This document shows, one piece after another, positions 29,718 through 37,652 of a DNA stretch of 61,448 nt; the stretch's first letter is position 1, and every line of letters begins with the position of its first letter. The stretch spans positions 1 through 61,448 of the forward strand of contig NZ_JAAIJR010000024.1 of assembly GCF_010915725.1 (NCBI RefSeq). Direction: 5' to 3'. The notes below the pieces were generated by a model that saw nothing but the letters and a program-made list of their open reading frames with translations, had not been told where the DNA came from and did not search any database. The stretch is from Thiorhodococcus mannitoliphagus. GTDB lineage: Bacteria > Pseudomonadota > Gammaproteobacteria > Chromatiales > Chromatiaceae. The translations under genes and the position numbers were made by a program.

Positions 29718-30800
29718 ATGTCCAATACCACCATTGTCCCCTTTGGTCCTCAGCACCCGGTCCTGCCGGAGCCGATCCATTTGGATCTGGAGCTGGACGA
29801 CGAGCGGGTCGTCCAGGCATTGCCCTCGATCGGCTACGTCCATCGCGGCCTCGAGCTGCTGGCGGAGCGCCACGACTTCATCGAAATGGCCAATGTTGCC
29901 GAGCGTATCTGCGGCATCTGCAGCTTCATCCACGGCCAAGGCTATTGTCAGGGCATCGAGCAGCTCATGGGCGTCGAGGTCCCGCCCCGCGCGGTCTACC
30001 TGCGCACCATCTGGGGCGAGATCTCGCGCATCCAGAGTCACTTGCTGTGGTTGGGTCTGTCGGCCGACGCGCTCGGCTACGAGAGCCTCTTCCAGCACAG
30101 CTGGCGCATCCGCGAGATGCTGGTCGACATCATTGAGGAGACGACCGGCGGTCGCGTCATTTTCGGCGTCTGCAAGGTCGGCGGTATCCGCAAGAATGTC
30201 GACGACGAGGTGCTCAAGGCCGTCAAGGGGCGGATGCGCGACATCCAGGCCGCCTTCAACGAGATTGCGGACGTCTTTCGCGAGGATCCGACGGTCAAGA
30301 AGCGCACTGTTGGGGTTGGTGTCCTGACGGCCGAGGACGCGCATATTCTCGGCGCGGTCGGTCCGGTACTGCGCGGCAGCGGGGTGCCCCAGGATACCCG
30401 CAAACTCGGCTATGCCGCCTTCGGCGAGCTGGACTGGGAGCCCGTGGTCGAGCAGGAAGGCGACTGCTACGCCCGCTGCATCGTGCGGGTGCGCGAGATC
30501 GACCAGTCCTTCGACATCATCGCCCAGTGTCTCGACCGCATGCCGGCCGGTGAGGTCGAGGTGTCGGTCAAGGGCAAGCGGCCGAAGGGTGAGGCCATGT
30601 TCCGGCTGGAGCAGCCGCGCGGCGAGGTTTGCTACTACATCAGCGCCGACGGCAAGAAGAACCTGGAGCGTTTCCGGGTGCGTACACCGACCTTTGCCAA
30701 CATCGCGCCCCTGGTCCACATGCTGAAGGGCTGCGAGCTGGCCGACGTTCCGGTGATCGTGCTCACCATCGATCCCTGTGTGAGCTGCAACGAGAGGTAA
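29718..30800 (+). CDS. echE: Ech [NiFe]-hydrogenase large (catalytic) subunit
   Basis: A 360-residue catalytic subunit. Both metal-binding motifs are complete: Cys65 and Cys68 in RICGICSF (L1) and Cys354 and Cys357 in DPCVSCNER (L2). A genuine NiFe site is therefore expected, unlike in complex I NuoD or the cysteine-less Ehr proteins. The protein ends three residues after the last cysteine, with no C-terminal extension. As I recall, this is also the case for some Ech/Coo enzymes, so no endopeptidase processing would be needed. It likely couples ferredoxin oxidation/H2 evolution, or the reverse, to ion translocation. No hyp maturation genes lie in this window. Confidence 0.95.
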   Translation: MSNTTIVPFGPQHPVLPEPIHLDLELDDERVVQALPSIGYVHRGLELLAERHDFIEMANVAERICGICSFIHGQGYCQGIEQLMGVEVPPRAVYLRTIWGEISRIQSHLLWLGLSADALGYESLFQHSWRIREMLVDIIEETTGGRVIFGVCKVGGIRKNVDDEVLKAVKGRMRDIQAAFNEIADVFREDPTVKKRTVGVGVLTAEDAHILGAVGPVLRGSGVPQDTRKLGYAAFGELDWEPVVEQEGDCYARCIVRVREIDQSFDIIAQCLDRMPAGEVEVSVKGKRPKGEAMFRLEQPRGEVCYYISADGKKNLERFRVRTPTFANIAPLVHMLKGCELADVPVIVLTIDPCVSCNER

Positions 30801-30804
30801 GCCG

Positions 30805-31215
30805 ATGTCCTGGTCCTGGCTCCCGATTTCATCGCTGGTCACGCGCAGCGCGCTGAGTAAGCCCGTGACACGGCTCTATCCCTTCGAGCGCCGCACACCC
30901 TATGCCCGCACCCGAGGACACATCCTCTTCAAGGTCGACAACTGCAACTTTTGCACGATCTGCGCCCACAAGTGTCCGACCGACGCCATCGTGGCCAACA
31001 AGAAGGACAAGACTTGGGCAATCGACTACAGCCTCTGCATCCTCTGTGGGAACTGCGTCGAGGACTGCCGCGAGGGTTGCATCACGCTGAGCAATGACCC
31101 GCATCCACCGATGCTGGCGAAGGAGATCTGGAGTGTCCGTAAGGACTACGAGGCCCCGCCGCCGCCGGAGAGTCCGAAGGTTGTACTGCCGGGTAAGGAC
31201 TCACATCCGTCCTGA
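30805..31215 (+). CDS. echF: Ech hydrogenase ferredoxin-like subunit
   Basis: A 136-residue NuoI-like polyferredoxin. Two [4Fe-4S] motifs are visible: CNFCTICAHKCPTDAI and CILCGNCVEDCREGC. They would pass electrons from soluble ferredoxin to EchC. The C-terminus (VRKDYEAPPPPESPK) is proline-rich and probably flexible. This is the last gene of the cluster; hairpins follow at 31231-31250 and 31268-31297. Confidence 0.94.
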   Translation: MSWSWLPISSLVTRSALSKPVTRLYPFERRTPYARTRGHILFKVDNCNFCTICAHKCPTDAIVANKKDKTWAIDYSLCILCGNCVEDCREGCITLSNDPHPPMLAKEIWSVRKDYEAPPPPESPKVVLPGKDSHPS

Positions 31216-31230
31216 TCACTTCGGTGCCGC

Positions 31231-31297
31231 CGTCGCCCTGGAGGGCGACGCTCCCAGCCATCTTCCTGCCCGAGTTGGCCTCTAGGCCAACTCGGGC
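31231..31297. repeat. REP-type hairpins upstream of the RAYT gene
   Basis: CGTCGCCCTGGAGGGCGACG (31231-31250) is a perfect palindrome with a 2-base centre, followed by CTCCCAGC. A second hairpin, GCCCGAGTTGGCC-TCTA-GGCCAACTCGGGC (31268-31297), has a 13-bp stem. The first palindrome recurs at 31958-31981 on the other side of the transposase, the arrangement expected for cognate REPs of a RAYT. The second hairpin may also terminate the ech operon. Confidence 0.75.
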
Positions 31298-31357
31298 AAG
31301 GCGCCAGGCTAGGCGCATTCGGTGTTTCTGGGGATGCAGCGCCAGGGAGGGACGCCG

Positions 31358-32056
31358 ATGCCAGACGGCGAGCACCGAGGCTGGTACAAGCACGACAAGC
31401 TTCCGCATTTCGACCAAGGCGGTCTTTACCAATCGATCACCTATCGTCTGGATGACAGCTTGCCGCGTGCGGTTCTCATCGAGCTTGAGCGAGAGCTTGG
31501 CGAAATCAACGCGACCAGAGCCACTCTGGAAGCCACGCGGCCTAGGCGGATCGAGACCTTCTTGGATGCCGGCTACGGCTCATGCATTTTGCGACATCCA
31601 TACAACGCGAATCTGGTCATGGAGGCTTGGCGCCGTTTCGATGGCGATCGTTATGACCTGATCATTGGCGTGGTCATGCCGAATCATGTGCACGTCCTGG
31701 TAAGGATCTATCCAGGCACACGGCTGGGTGATTTGCTCGGCTCTTGGAAGAGCTTCACCTCACGACGCTTCCGCGCCGACGAAGCGCTGGGGTATGCGCC
31801 GCATTGGCAACGGGGCTACTGGGATCGGTTCATCCGGGATGAGGCCCATTATCGAACGACGGTGCGCTATATCGCGTTCAATGCAGTGACAGCCGGGTTG
31901 GTCGAAGCGCCAGCGGAGTGGCCCTATCTTGCCTTTGGGTGTGGTATCGAGCTCGCAAGTGTCGCCCTGGAGGGCGACACTCCCAGCGCCGTTTCGCTGG
32001 GAGTATTGGCTTCCAGGTCAACACGATTTGGACGTAGGTCTGACGACACCAAGTGA
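31358..32056 (+). CDS. REP-associated tyrosine transposase (RAYT, IS200-like Y1 family)
   Basis: A 232-residue HUH single-strand DNA transposase of the domesticated RAYT type. The HUH metal site is VVMPNHVHVLVRI. The nucleophilic tyrosine lies in the helix YIAFNAVTAGLVEAPAEWPY, which matches the Y-I-x-x-N-P-V-x-A-G-L-V signature. The ATG at 31358 follows GGAGGG at good spacing. Upstream, the GTG at 31322 would overlap non-conserved sequence. The last 35 or so codons run through a REP hairpin (S-V-A-L-E-G-D-T-P-S), suggesting the original stop was lost or the REP was acquired. It interrupts the ech to apbE/hppA neighbourhood. Confidence 0.9.
   Translation: MPDGEHRGWYKHDKLPHFDQGGLYQSITYRLDDSLPRAVLIELERELGEINATRATLEATRPRRIETFLDAGYGSCILRHPYNANLVMEAWRRFDGDRYDLIIGVVMPNHVHVLVRIYPGTRLGDLLGSWKSFTSRRFRADEALGYAPHWQRGYWDRFIRDEAHYRTTVRYIAFNAVTAGLVEAPAEWPYLAFGCGIELASVALEGDTPSAVSLGVLASRSTRFGRRSDDTK
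31958..32003. repeat. REP-type double hairpin in the 3' end of the RAYT gene
   Basis: AGTGTCGCCCT-GG-AGGGCGACACT (31958-31981), followed immediately by CTCCCAGCG-CCGTTT-CGCTGGGAG (31980-32003). The core GTCGCCCTGGAGGGCGAC and the following CTCCCAGC are shared with the upstream REP at 31231. Confidence 0.75.
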
Positions 32057-32143
32057 CAATCTGCCCCCCTTATGAATCTAGATTCTGTGCTCCCATTTGT
32101 ACCCTGCTGTAAACCTTGCCGTCCTGAGCGAACTCTCCGGCTA

Positions 32144-33190
32144 ATGGGATGGCACAAATCGCGTCTAGGATTCTCATTGTGCGGCGCCGTTGTGCTCCTG
32201 CTCGCCGCCTGCACCCAGCAGCCAGATCCGGTACTCGAGATCAACGGCCCCACCATGGGAACCTACTACTCGGTCAAGATCGCCCGGCCTGCCGAGGGAC
32301 TGACGGCCGAGGATCTGCGTCCGGAGATCGAGGCGGTTCTAGACGCGGTGGTCGCCGAGATCTCGACCTACGACGAGACCTCCGAGCTGTCTCGCCTCAA
32401 TCGCAACCCGAGCACCGACTGGATTCCCGTCTCCCAAGATCTGCTCGAGGTGATCGCCGAGGGGCAGCGCATCGCGAAGCTGACCGGCGGTGCCTTCGAT
32501 ATCACCATTGGTCCGCTCGTCAATCTGTGGGGATTCGGCCCCGAGCGGCCGCGTGACCGCCTGCCGACCGAGGCTGAGATCCAGGCCGCAAAGGCTCGGG
32601 TCGGTTGGAAAAAGCTCGAGCTGAGGACCCGTCCGCCCGCTGTCCGTAAGGCGCGCGGCGATCTCTATATCGACCTTTCTGCCTTGGGTGAGGGCTATGG
32701 CGCGGACCGCGTCGCGGCCTGGCTGGATGCTCAGGGTCTCACTGACTACATGGTGGCCGTTGCCGGTGCGATTCGGGCCAAGGGGCTGAACGCCAAGCGG
32801 GAGCCTTGGGCGATCGCCATCGAGCAGCCGATGCCGGACCGTCGCGCCGTGCATCGTGTCATCCCCATCTCGGATCGCGCGCTCTCCACCTCAGGCGACT
32901 ACCGCAACTTCTTCGAGCAGGGCGGCAAGCACTACTCGCACGAGATCGACCCGCAAACCGGCGCCCCCGTGGGTCGGCAGCTCGGTTCGGTTACTGTCGT
33001 CGGGGAGGTCGGGATGGTCGTCGATGGTCTCGCGACCGCGCTCATGGTGCTAGGCGCCGAGAAAGGGCCTGCCTTGGCCGATGCATCCGGGATCGCAGCC
33101 TACTTCATCGCCCGTGAAGGCGAGGCGATTCGCGGGATCGGGTCGCGGGATTTCCAGTCCTTCTTGGAGGGGGCGCCGGGTCCGGAGTAG
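32144..33190 (+). CDS. apbE: FAD:protein FMN transferase (ApbE), lipoprotein
   Basis: Periplasm-facing flavin transferase that attaches FMN covalently to threonine residues of Rnf/Nqr-type and other proteins. From ATG 32144 the product has a lipoprotein signal (hydrophobic VVLLLAAC, lipobox L-L-A-A-C). It then has the family motifs NGPTMGTYYSVKI, YDETSELSRLNR, AFDITIGPLVNLWGFGP, SALGEGYGADRVAAWL, and TSGDYRNFFE with HEIDPQTGAP. Two positions look unusual: E replaces the common K in A-K-G-Y, and VAGAIRAKG replaces the common GGE-R-G. The fold is intact, but activity should be tested. There is no Rnf or Nqr gene in this window. It lies between RAYT and hppA. Confidence 0.9.
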   Translation: MGWHKSRLGFSLCGAVVLLLAACTQQPDPVLEINGPTMGTYYSVKIARPAEGLTAEDLRPEIEAVLDAVVAEISTYDETSELSRLNRNPSTDWIPVSQDLLEVIAEGQRIAKLTGGAFDITIGPLVNLWGFGPERPRDRLPTEAEIQAAKARVGWKKLELRTRPPAVRKARGDLYIDLSALGEGYGADRVAAWLDAQGLTDYMVAVAGAIRAKGLNAKREPWAIAIEQPMPDRRAVHRVIPISDRALSTSGDYRNFFEQGGKHYSHEIDPQTGAPVGRQLGSVTVVGEVGMVVDGLATALMVLGAEKGPALADASGIAAYFIAREGEAIRGIGSRDFQSFLEGAPGPE

Positions 33191-33442
33191 GGCATGATGC
33201 GCCTGATGCCATTTCAATAGAGAGCATTTAGGAATTTTTCCTCGCCCAGATTCGTCGCCCCAGGTCGCGAGGCTTCCGAGCCGCGATGCACAGGTCGCTT
33301 GCTCTAAGTCCTTGAAAGATTCTGGTCGGCAGTGGATGTCTGGGCGGCTGTTGAGGCTGCCTTGAGCCTATGAAATGGCCGATGCGAGGACTCTGAAGCT
33401 CATCACATCTGCCGCGCGGGCGAAAAATAGGGTCGACAGGGC

Positions 33443-33482
33443 AAAACGGCAAGACCTTTATGTTAAAGTTCCGTGCCGTTTT
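33443..33482 (+). terminator. Hairpin with T-run in the leader region of hppA
   Basis: AAAACGGCA (33443-33451) pairs with TGCCGTTTT (33474-33482), and another T follows. It is an A/U-flanked 9-bp stem shaped like an intrinsic terminator, 95 bases before the hppA start and 250 bases after apbE. It could end apbE transcripts or act as an attenuator of hppA. Confidence 0.45.
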
Positions 33483-33576
33483 TCGCGGCTAGTCGGTCCG
33501 TCTGCTGCAGTATCCCGACGTTGCGATTGGTCGCCTTCTTTGATCGGCTCAAACCAACAAATCCCGTAACGGGGGG

Positions 33577-35616
33577 ATGTCAATGTCAACAGATTTTGTC
33601 CTTTGGTTCGCGATCGGCGCCGGGGCACTGGCGGTGATCTTCGGACTTGTCGTCGTGGCCTGGATCAATTCGCAGTCGGCTGGCTCCGAGCGCATGCAGG
33701 AAATTGCGGCGGCCATCCAGGCCGGCGCGCAGGCCTATCTCAATCGCCAATACAGCACCATCGCCATCGTCGGTGCCGCACTCTTTGTCGTGCTCTGGCT
33801 GGTGCTCGACCTGGCAACGGCCGGCGGATTCGCGATCGGCGCCTTGCTCTCCGGGCTGGCCGGCTACATCGGTATGAATGTGTCGGTCCGCGCTAACGTG
33901 CGCACCGCGCAGGCCGCAACCGTTAGCCTCGAGTCCGCGCTCGCCATCGCCTTCCGCGGCGGCGCCGTCACCGGCATGCTGGTGGTCGGTCTGGGCATCA
34001 TCGGGGTTGCCGGCTACTTCCTGTACCTGGGCGCAGACGAAGCGGCGCTGCATGCGCTCATCGGTCTCGCCTTCGGCGGCTCGCTCATCTCCATCTTCGC
34101 CCGACTGGGCGGCGGTATCTTCACCAAGGGCGCCGACGTCGGCGCGGACCTCGTCGGTAAGGTCGAGGCCGGCATCCCGGAAGACGACCCACGCAACCCG
34201 GCGGTCATCGCCGACAACGTCGGTGACAACGTCGGCGACTGCGCCGGCATGGCGGCGGACCTCTTCGAGACCTACGCCGTGACCATCATCGCGACCATGG
34301 TCCTGGGTGGTCTGCTATCGAAGGCCGCTGGCGGCTTCGACATCAACTTCGTCATCTACCCGCTCGCGCTGGGTGCGGTCTCCATCATCGCCTCCATCGT
34401 CGGCGCCTACTTCGTCAAGGCGACCGACGGCGGCCGCATCATGACCGCGCTCTACAAGGGCACGGCGGTTGCCGGTGGGCTGGCGTTCATCCTGTTCGCG
34501 GTCGTGACCGCGCTCCTCATGGGCGAGCACTTCTTCGCGATGCTGTTCTGCGCCCTCATTGGTCTCGGCTTGACCGCCGCGCTGATGGTCATCACCGAGT
34601 ACTACACCTCGACTGAGTTCCATCCGGTGCAGTACGTTGCCCAAGCCTCGCAGACCGGTCATGCGACCAACGTCATTGCGGGTCTCGCCATCTCCATGAA
34701 GTCCACGGCCATGCCGGTTCTCTCGGTCTGTATCGCCATCTGGGCCTCCTACATGGTCGCCGACCTCTATGGCATCGCGATCGCTGCGACCGCCATGTTG
34801 TCCATGGCCGGGATGATCGTCGCGCTCGACGCCTATGGCCCCATCACCGACAACGCCGGCGGTATCGCCGAGATGTCCGGTCTGCCCGAGGACGTGCGCA
34901 AGACCACCGACGCCCTGGATGCCGTCGGCAACACCACCAAGGCCGTCACCAAGGGTTACGCCATCGGCTCCGCCGGCCTGGCCGCGCTCGTGCTCTTCGC
35001 CGACTACACCCACAATCTGGAAGCGGCCGGCAAGATGCAGGACTTCATGCTCTCCGACCCGGCCGTCATCATCGGTCTCTTCATCGGCGGTCTGGTGCCC
35101 TACCTCTTCGGTGCCATGGCGATGGAGGCCGTTGGCCGTGCCGCCAGTTCGGTCGTCATGGAAGTGCGCCGTCAGTTCAAGGAGATCAAAGGCATCATGG
35201 AAGGGACGGCCAAGCCGGACTACACCCGTGCCGTCGACCTCCTGACCAAGGCCGCCATCAAGGAGATGATCGTCCCCTCGCTGCTGCCGATCCTGGTGCC
35301 CGTCGCGGTCGCGATCGGTATGAACATCCTCATGGGCGACGGCGCCGGTATCCGCGCCTTGGGCGGCATGTTGATCGGTACCATCGTCACCGGTCTCTTC
35401 GTCGCCATCTCCATGTGTACCGGTGGTGGCGCTTGGGACAACGCCAAGAAGTACGTCGAGGAAGGGAACTTCGGTGGCAAGGGCTCCGATGCCCACCATG
35501 CGGCCGTCACTGGCGATACCGTCGGCGACCCCTACAAGGACACCGCCGGTCCCGCCATCAACCCGCTGATCAAGATCATCAACATCGTGGCCCTGCTCTT
35601 GGTGCCACTGCTTTGA
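33577..35616 (+). CDS. hppA: Membrane H+-translocating pyrophosphatase, K+-independent type
   Basis: A 679-residue, about 16-helix membrane pyrophosphatase that couples PPi hydrolysis or synthesis to ion transport. The catalytic loop [18 protein letters not shown] and [20 protein letters not shown] are intact, as is the C-terminal acidic motif [19 protein letters not shown]. The diagnostic position reads [20 protein letters not shown], with lysine where K+-dependent enzymes have alanine. By family rules this is a K+-independent, H+-pumping enzyme, typical of phototrophic proteobacteria. The ATG follows a GGGGG stretch. A strong terminator follows at 35658. Confidence 0.96.
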   Translation: MSMSTDFVLWFAIGAGALAVIFGLVVVAWINSQSAGSERMQEIAAAIQAGAQAYLNRQYSTIAIVGAALFVVLWLVLDLATAGGFAIGALLSGLAGYIGMNVSVRANVRTAQAATVSLESALAIAFRGGAVTGMLVVGLGIIGVAGYFLYLGADEAALHALIGLAFGGSLISIFARLGGGIFTKGADVGADLVGKVEAGIPEDDPRNPAVIADNVGDNVGDCAGMAADLFETYAVTIIATMVLGGLLSKAAGGFDINFVIYPLALGAVSIIASIVGAYFVKATDGGRIMTALYKGTAVAGGLAFILFAVVTALLMGEHFFAMLFCALIGLGLTAALMVITEYYTSTEFHPVQYVAQASQTGHATNVIAGLAISMKSTAMPVLSVCIAIWASYMVADLYGIAIAATAMLSMAGMIVALDAYGPITDNAGGIAEMSGLPEDVRKTTDALDAVGNTTKAVTKGYAIGSAGLAALVLFADYTHNLEAAGKMQDFMLSDPAVIIGLFIGGLVPYLFGAMAMEAVGRAASSVVMEVRRQFKEIKGIMEGTAKPDYTRAVDLLTKAAIKEMIVPSLLPILVPVAVAIGMNILMGDGAGIRALGGMLIGTIVTGLFVAISMCTGGGAWDNAKKYVEEGNFGGKGSDAHHAAVTGDTVGDPYKDTAGPAINPLIKIINIVALLLVPLL

Positions 35617-35657
35617 TCTGACGGGCTTGAGCCTGGGAGCAAGGATGCTCCAACACG

Positions 35658-35694
35658 ACGCAAAAGGCGCAGCTTCAAGCTGCGCCTTTTGCGT
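35658..35694 (+). terminator. Rho-independent terminator of hppA
   Basis: ACGCAAAAGGCGCAGCTT and its mirror form an almost perfect 18-bp stem around a TTCAA turn. The right arm ends GCGCCTTTTGCG, giving a U-rich descending arm. It lies 42 bases after the hppA stop. Confidence 0.85.
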
Positions 35695-35713
35695 TGCTCA
35701 GGGGCCAAATCGC

Positions 35714-35818
35714 TTAGGAACTGTCCATCAACAACTTCCCCCCTTTCGCAAAGGGGGGCTAGGGGGGATTTCGGGCGGTATCGCTCGCATCGGGAAACAA
35801 TTGATGGACACTTTCTTA
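35714..35818. mobile_element. 105-bp inverted-repeat element, copy A
   Basis: It begins TTAGGAACTGTCCATCAA and ends with the inverse of TAAGAAAGTGTCCATCAA. The interior carries the hairpin CCCCCCTTTCGCAAAGGGGGG and the stretch GGGCGGTATCGCTCGCATCGG. A full-length copy of exactly the same length occurs at 39475-39579, with partial copies at 37369-37523 and an interrupted one at 58599-58872. It is noncoding, with TA bordering both ends. Confidence 0.8.
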
Positions 35819-35839
35819 CACGTTAGGCCGCTGGCGATT

Positions 35840-36088
35840 TCAGGCCTCCTCGGTCACCTCGATCCAGCCGCGATCCACATAGTGCTTGCACAGGATGTCG
35901 TAGGCAAAGAAGGGATAGACGAGCCAAGAGAGCCCTGCGGTCACGATAGCGAAGAGGATGCTGCCGAGCACGTGATTCCAGATGCCTTTGTAGGCGAAGT
36001 AGAAGACGCCGAACAGCAGGACCCAGAGCGGTGCTAGCGCAGGGACCTCTTCGATCGCCCCAGTTTCTGGGTTTTTGAACTTCATCAT
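35840..36088 (-). CDS. Small conserved membrane protein
   Basis: An 82-residue protein with a short hydrophilic start (MMKFKNPETGAIEEV), then two hydrophobic segments (PLWVLLFGVFYFAYKG and GSILFAIVTAGLSWLVYPFF) and the tail AYDILCKHYVDRGWIEV. The layout resembles small DUF2628-like membrane proteins, but I cannot assign a function. GGAG lies 8 bases upstream of the double ATG at 36088, which decides the start over longer frames. It is monocistronic. Confidence 0.75.
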   Translation of the reverse strand: MMKFKNPETGAIEEVPALAPLWVLLFGVFYFAYKGIWNHVLGSILFAIVTAGLSWLVYPFFAYDILCKHYVDRGWIEVTEEA

Positions 36089-36473
36089 CAGGTTCTCCAA
36101 TACGCGGCTGGACATCAGCCGTCTTGCGTCCGCGACTCGCTCAGGGTAGCGCATGCGTGCTTTGATCGGGGTCGTCGCGATGTGCCAGCTCGACGCGCCG
36201 CATCGCGCGGCTTGCGGCAGGGCTGGCCGGTGATTGGGGCGGCCTGCCCCCGCGTCCGCTGGTCTCAAGGGGTTGGCGCCTCAAGGCGCGATGCGCTTGG
36301 GACGCTGCGCGACCGCCAGGCCGAGACCATACTGGAATCTCGCCCGGAGCTCTACTCGCTTTGCGCCTGGTCGCGGCATTTTGGGGCCCTCGCCAGCGGG
36401 TCTATTCCTCATGAAGGGGACGCCCTCCGGGGGGAGACATGGCTGCGCAGCTGGCCCTTTCAGGGCGCAGCGA
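36089..36473. other. Intergenic region, no gene recognised
   Basis: About 385 bases between the sirtuin gene's 3' end and the small membrane protein's start, both on the minus strand. I see no family features in any frame. Short imperfect inverted repeats (for example GGCGCCTCAAGGCG) are present. Confidence 0.4.
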
Positions 36474-37289
36474 TCAACCAGGCCAGGCTGCGCGGAGCAA
36501 ATGGGGGAGCAGCTGTGCGGCCGTGCCTCGCAGATTGACGTCGGCCAATGGGTCGAGGGAGGTCGGCTCTGGGTTGATCTGAACCAGCTTGGCGCCCTTT
36601 CGATGTGCGATCCGCGGCAGGGCTGCCGCCGGGTATACCAGCGAGGATGTCCCGACGCTCATCAGCAGGTCACAGCTGCCGGCCGCCTTCTCGGAGGCCG
36701 TCCAGATGTCGGCCGGCAGCACCTCTCCGAACCACACCACGCCCGGGCGGATGTGATCGCCGCAGGAGGCGCAGGCGGGCGGCGGCATCGGCTGACCCTT
36801 GGGCGGTCGGCTGGCATCACGCTGGGGGAGGCGGTGCGGCTCGCCGCAGGCGCGGCAATAGGGGCGATGCAGACTGCCGTGCAGGCAGAGGACATCAGGG
36901 CTGCCAGCGCGCTCATGCAGCCCGTCGACGTTTTGGGTAATGAGGGTCAGTCGCTGAACCTGTACCGCCAGTTCGGCGATCGCGCGATGGGCTGCGTTCG
37001 GCTGGCACTCGAGCACTTGGCTGCGCCGCCATTCGTACCAACCCCAGACGAGGCTCGGGTCCGCGTCGAAGGCCTCAGGTGTTGCAAGCTGCATGGGGTC
37101 GAAGCGCGACCAGAAGCCGCTGAGCGCGTCGCGAAAGGTCGGGATGCCGCTTTCCTGAGACACGCCCGCGCCGGTGAGGATGGCGAGGTGCTTCGAGGTG
37201 CGCAGCCAGTCGAGCAGCGCAGGCGGGAATTGATCCTTTGTCATGAGTGGCTGCGCCGTCGGATCGGGCTGTGGCTCGGTGGGGTGCAT
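36474..37289 (-). CDS. Sir2-family NAD-dependent protein deacylase
   Basis: Sirtuin of about 271 residues. Family motifs in order are the NAD-binding loop LTGAGVSQESGIPTFRD, WYEWRR (bacterial class II/III-like substrate pocket region), TQNVDGLHERAG, and the catalytic histidine in LHGSLHRPYC. A structural zinc site follows, formed by CRACG and CASCGDHIRPGVVWFGE, then SVGTSSLVYPAA and VQINPE. It removes acyl groups from lysines with NAD+ consumption. The ATG at 37289 was chosen; an in-frame GTG (37298) and ATG (37244) are alternatives. It is monocistronic, with mobile repeats upstream. Confidence 0.93.
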   Translation of the reverse strand: MHPTEPQPDPTAQPLMTKDQFPPALLDWLRTSKHLAILTGAGVSQESGIPTFRDALSGFWSRFDPMQLATPEAFDADPSLVWGWYEWRRSQVLECQPNAAHRAIAELAVQVQRLTLITQNVDGLHERAGSPDVLCLHGSLHRPYCRACGEPHRLPQRDASRPPKGQPMPPPACASCGDHIRPGVVWFGEVLPADIWTASEKAAGSCDLLMSVGTSSLVYPAAALPRIAHRKGAKLVQINPEPTSLDPLADVNLRGTAAQLLPHLLRAAWPG

Positions 37290-37368
37290 GAGCCGCACCA
37301 GGGGACCTTGGGGACCTTGCGATCTGGCCGTGACCGCATCTGGCGCTTTGGTGAACAGATCGAACTTC

Positions 37369-37523
37369 TTAGAAAGTGACCATCAACAACTTCCCCCCTT
37401 TCGCAAAGGGGGGCTAGGGGGGATTCCGAGCGGCATCGCTTTCTTAGAAAGTGACCATCAACAACTTCCCCCCTTTCGCAAAGGTGGGCTAGGGGGGATT
37501 CCGGGCGGCATCGCTTTCTTAGG
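37369..37523. repeat. Two tandem 75-bp partial copies of the 105-bp element
   Basis: TTAGAAAGTGACCATCAACA begins at 37369 and again at 37444. Each is followed by AACTTCCCCCC...GGGGGGATTCC and GGCGGCATCGCTTTCTTAG. Both copies lack the right part (the GGGAAACAATTGATGGACAC segment). The 75-base head-to-tail duplication suggests recombination or slippage between elements. Confidence 0.8.
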
Positions 37524-37652
37524 GCCATCGCTTGACGATCCTTAAGGGGCAGAGCCCTATTGTTCTCCGGCAGCCGGTGCGCCGTGAAGCTCGCCGCAAT
37601 CTGCGGTACGTCGCGTCGGACCTGCGTGCGGCGAGAGCGGTGGCCAGCTGTC

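Noticed and set aside
29718-30800. Possibility that the large subunit is an Ehr or complex I NuoD-type protein rather than a hydrogenase
   Set aside because: All four ligand cysteines (65, 68, 354, 357) are present, which those relatives lack.
33577-35616. Na+-pumping or K+-dependent pyrophosphatase
   Set aside because: The diagnostic lysine in [10 protein letters not shown] marks the K+-independent H+-pumping class.
37369-37523. Possible CRISPR array because of two regularly spaced repeats
   Set aside because: The repeats abut with no unique spacers, the unit is 75 bp and matches the dispersed 105-bp element, and there are no cas genes.
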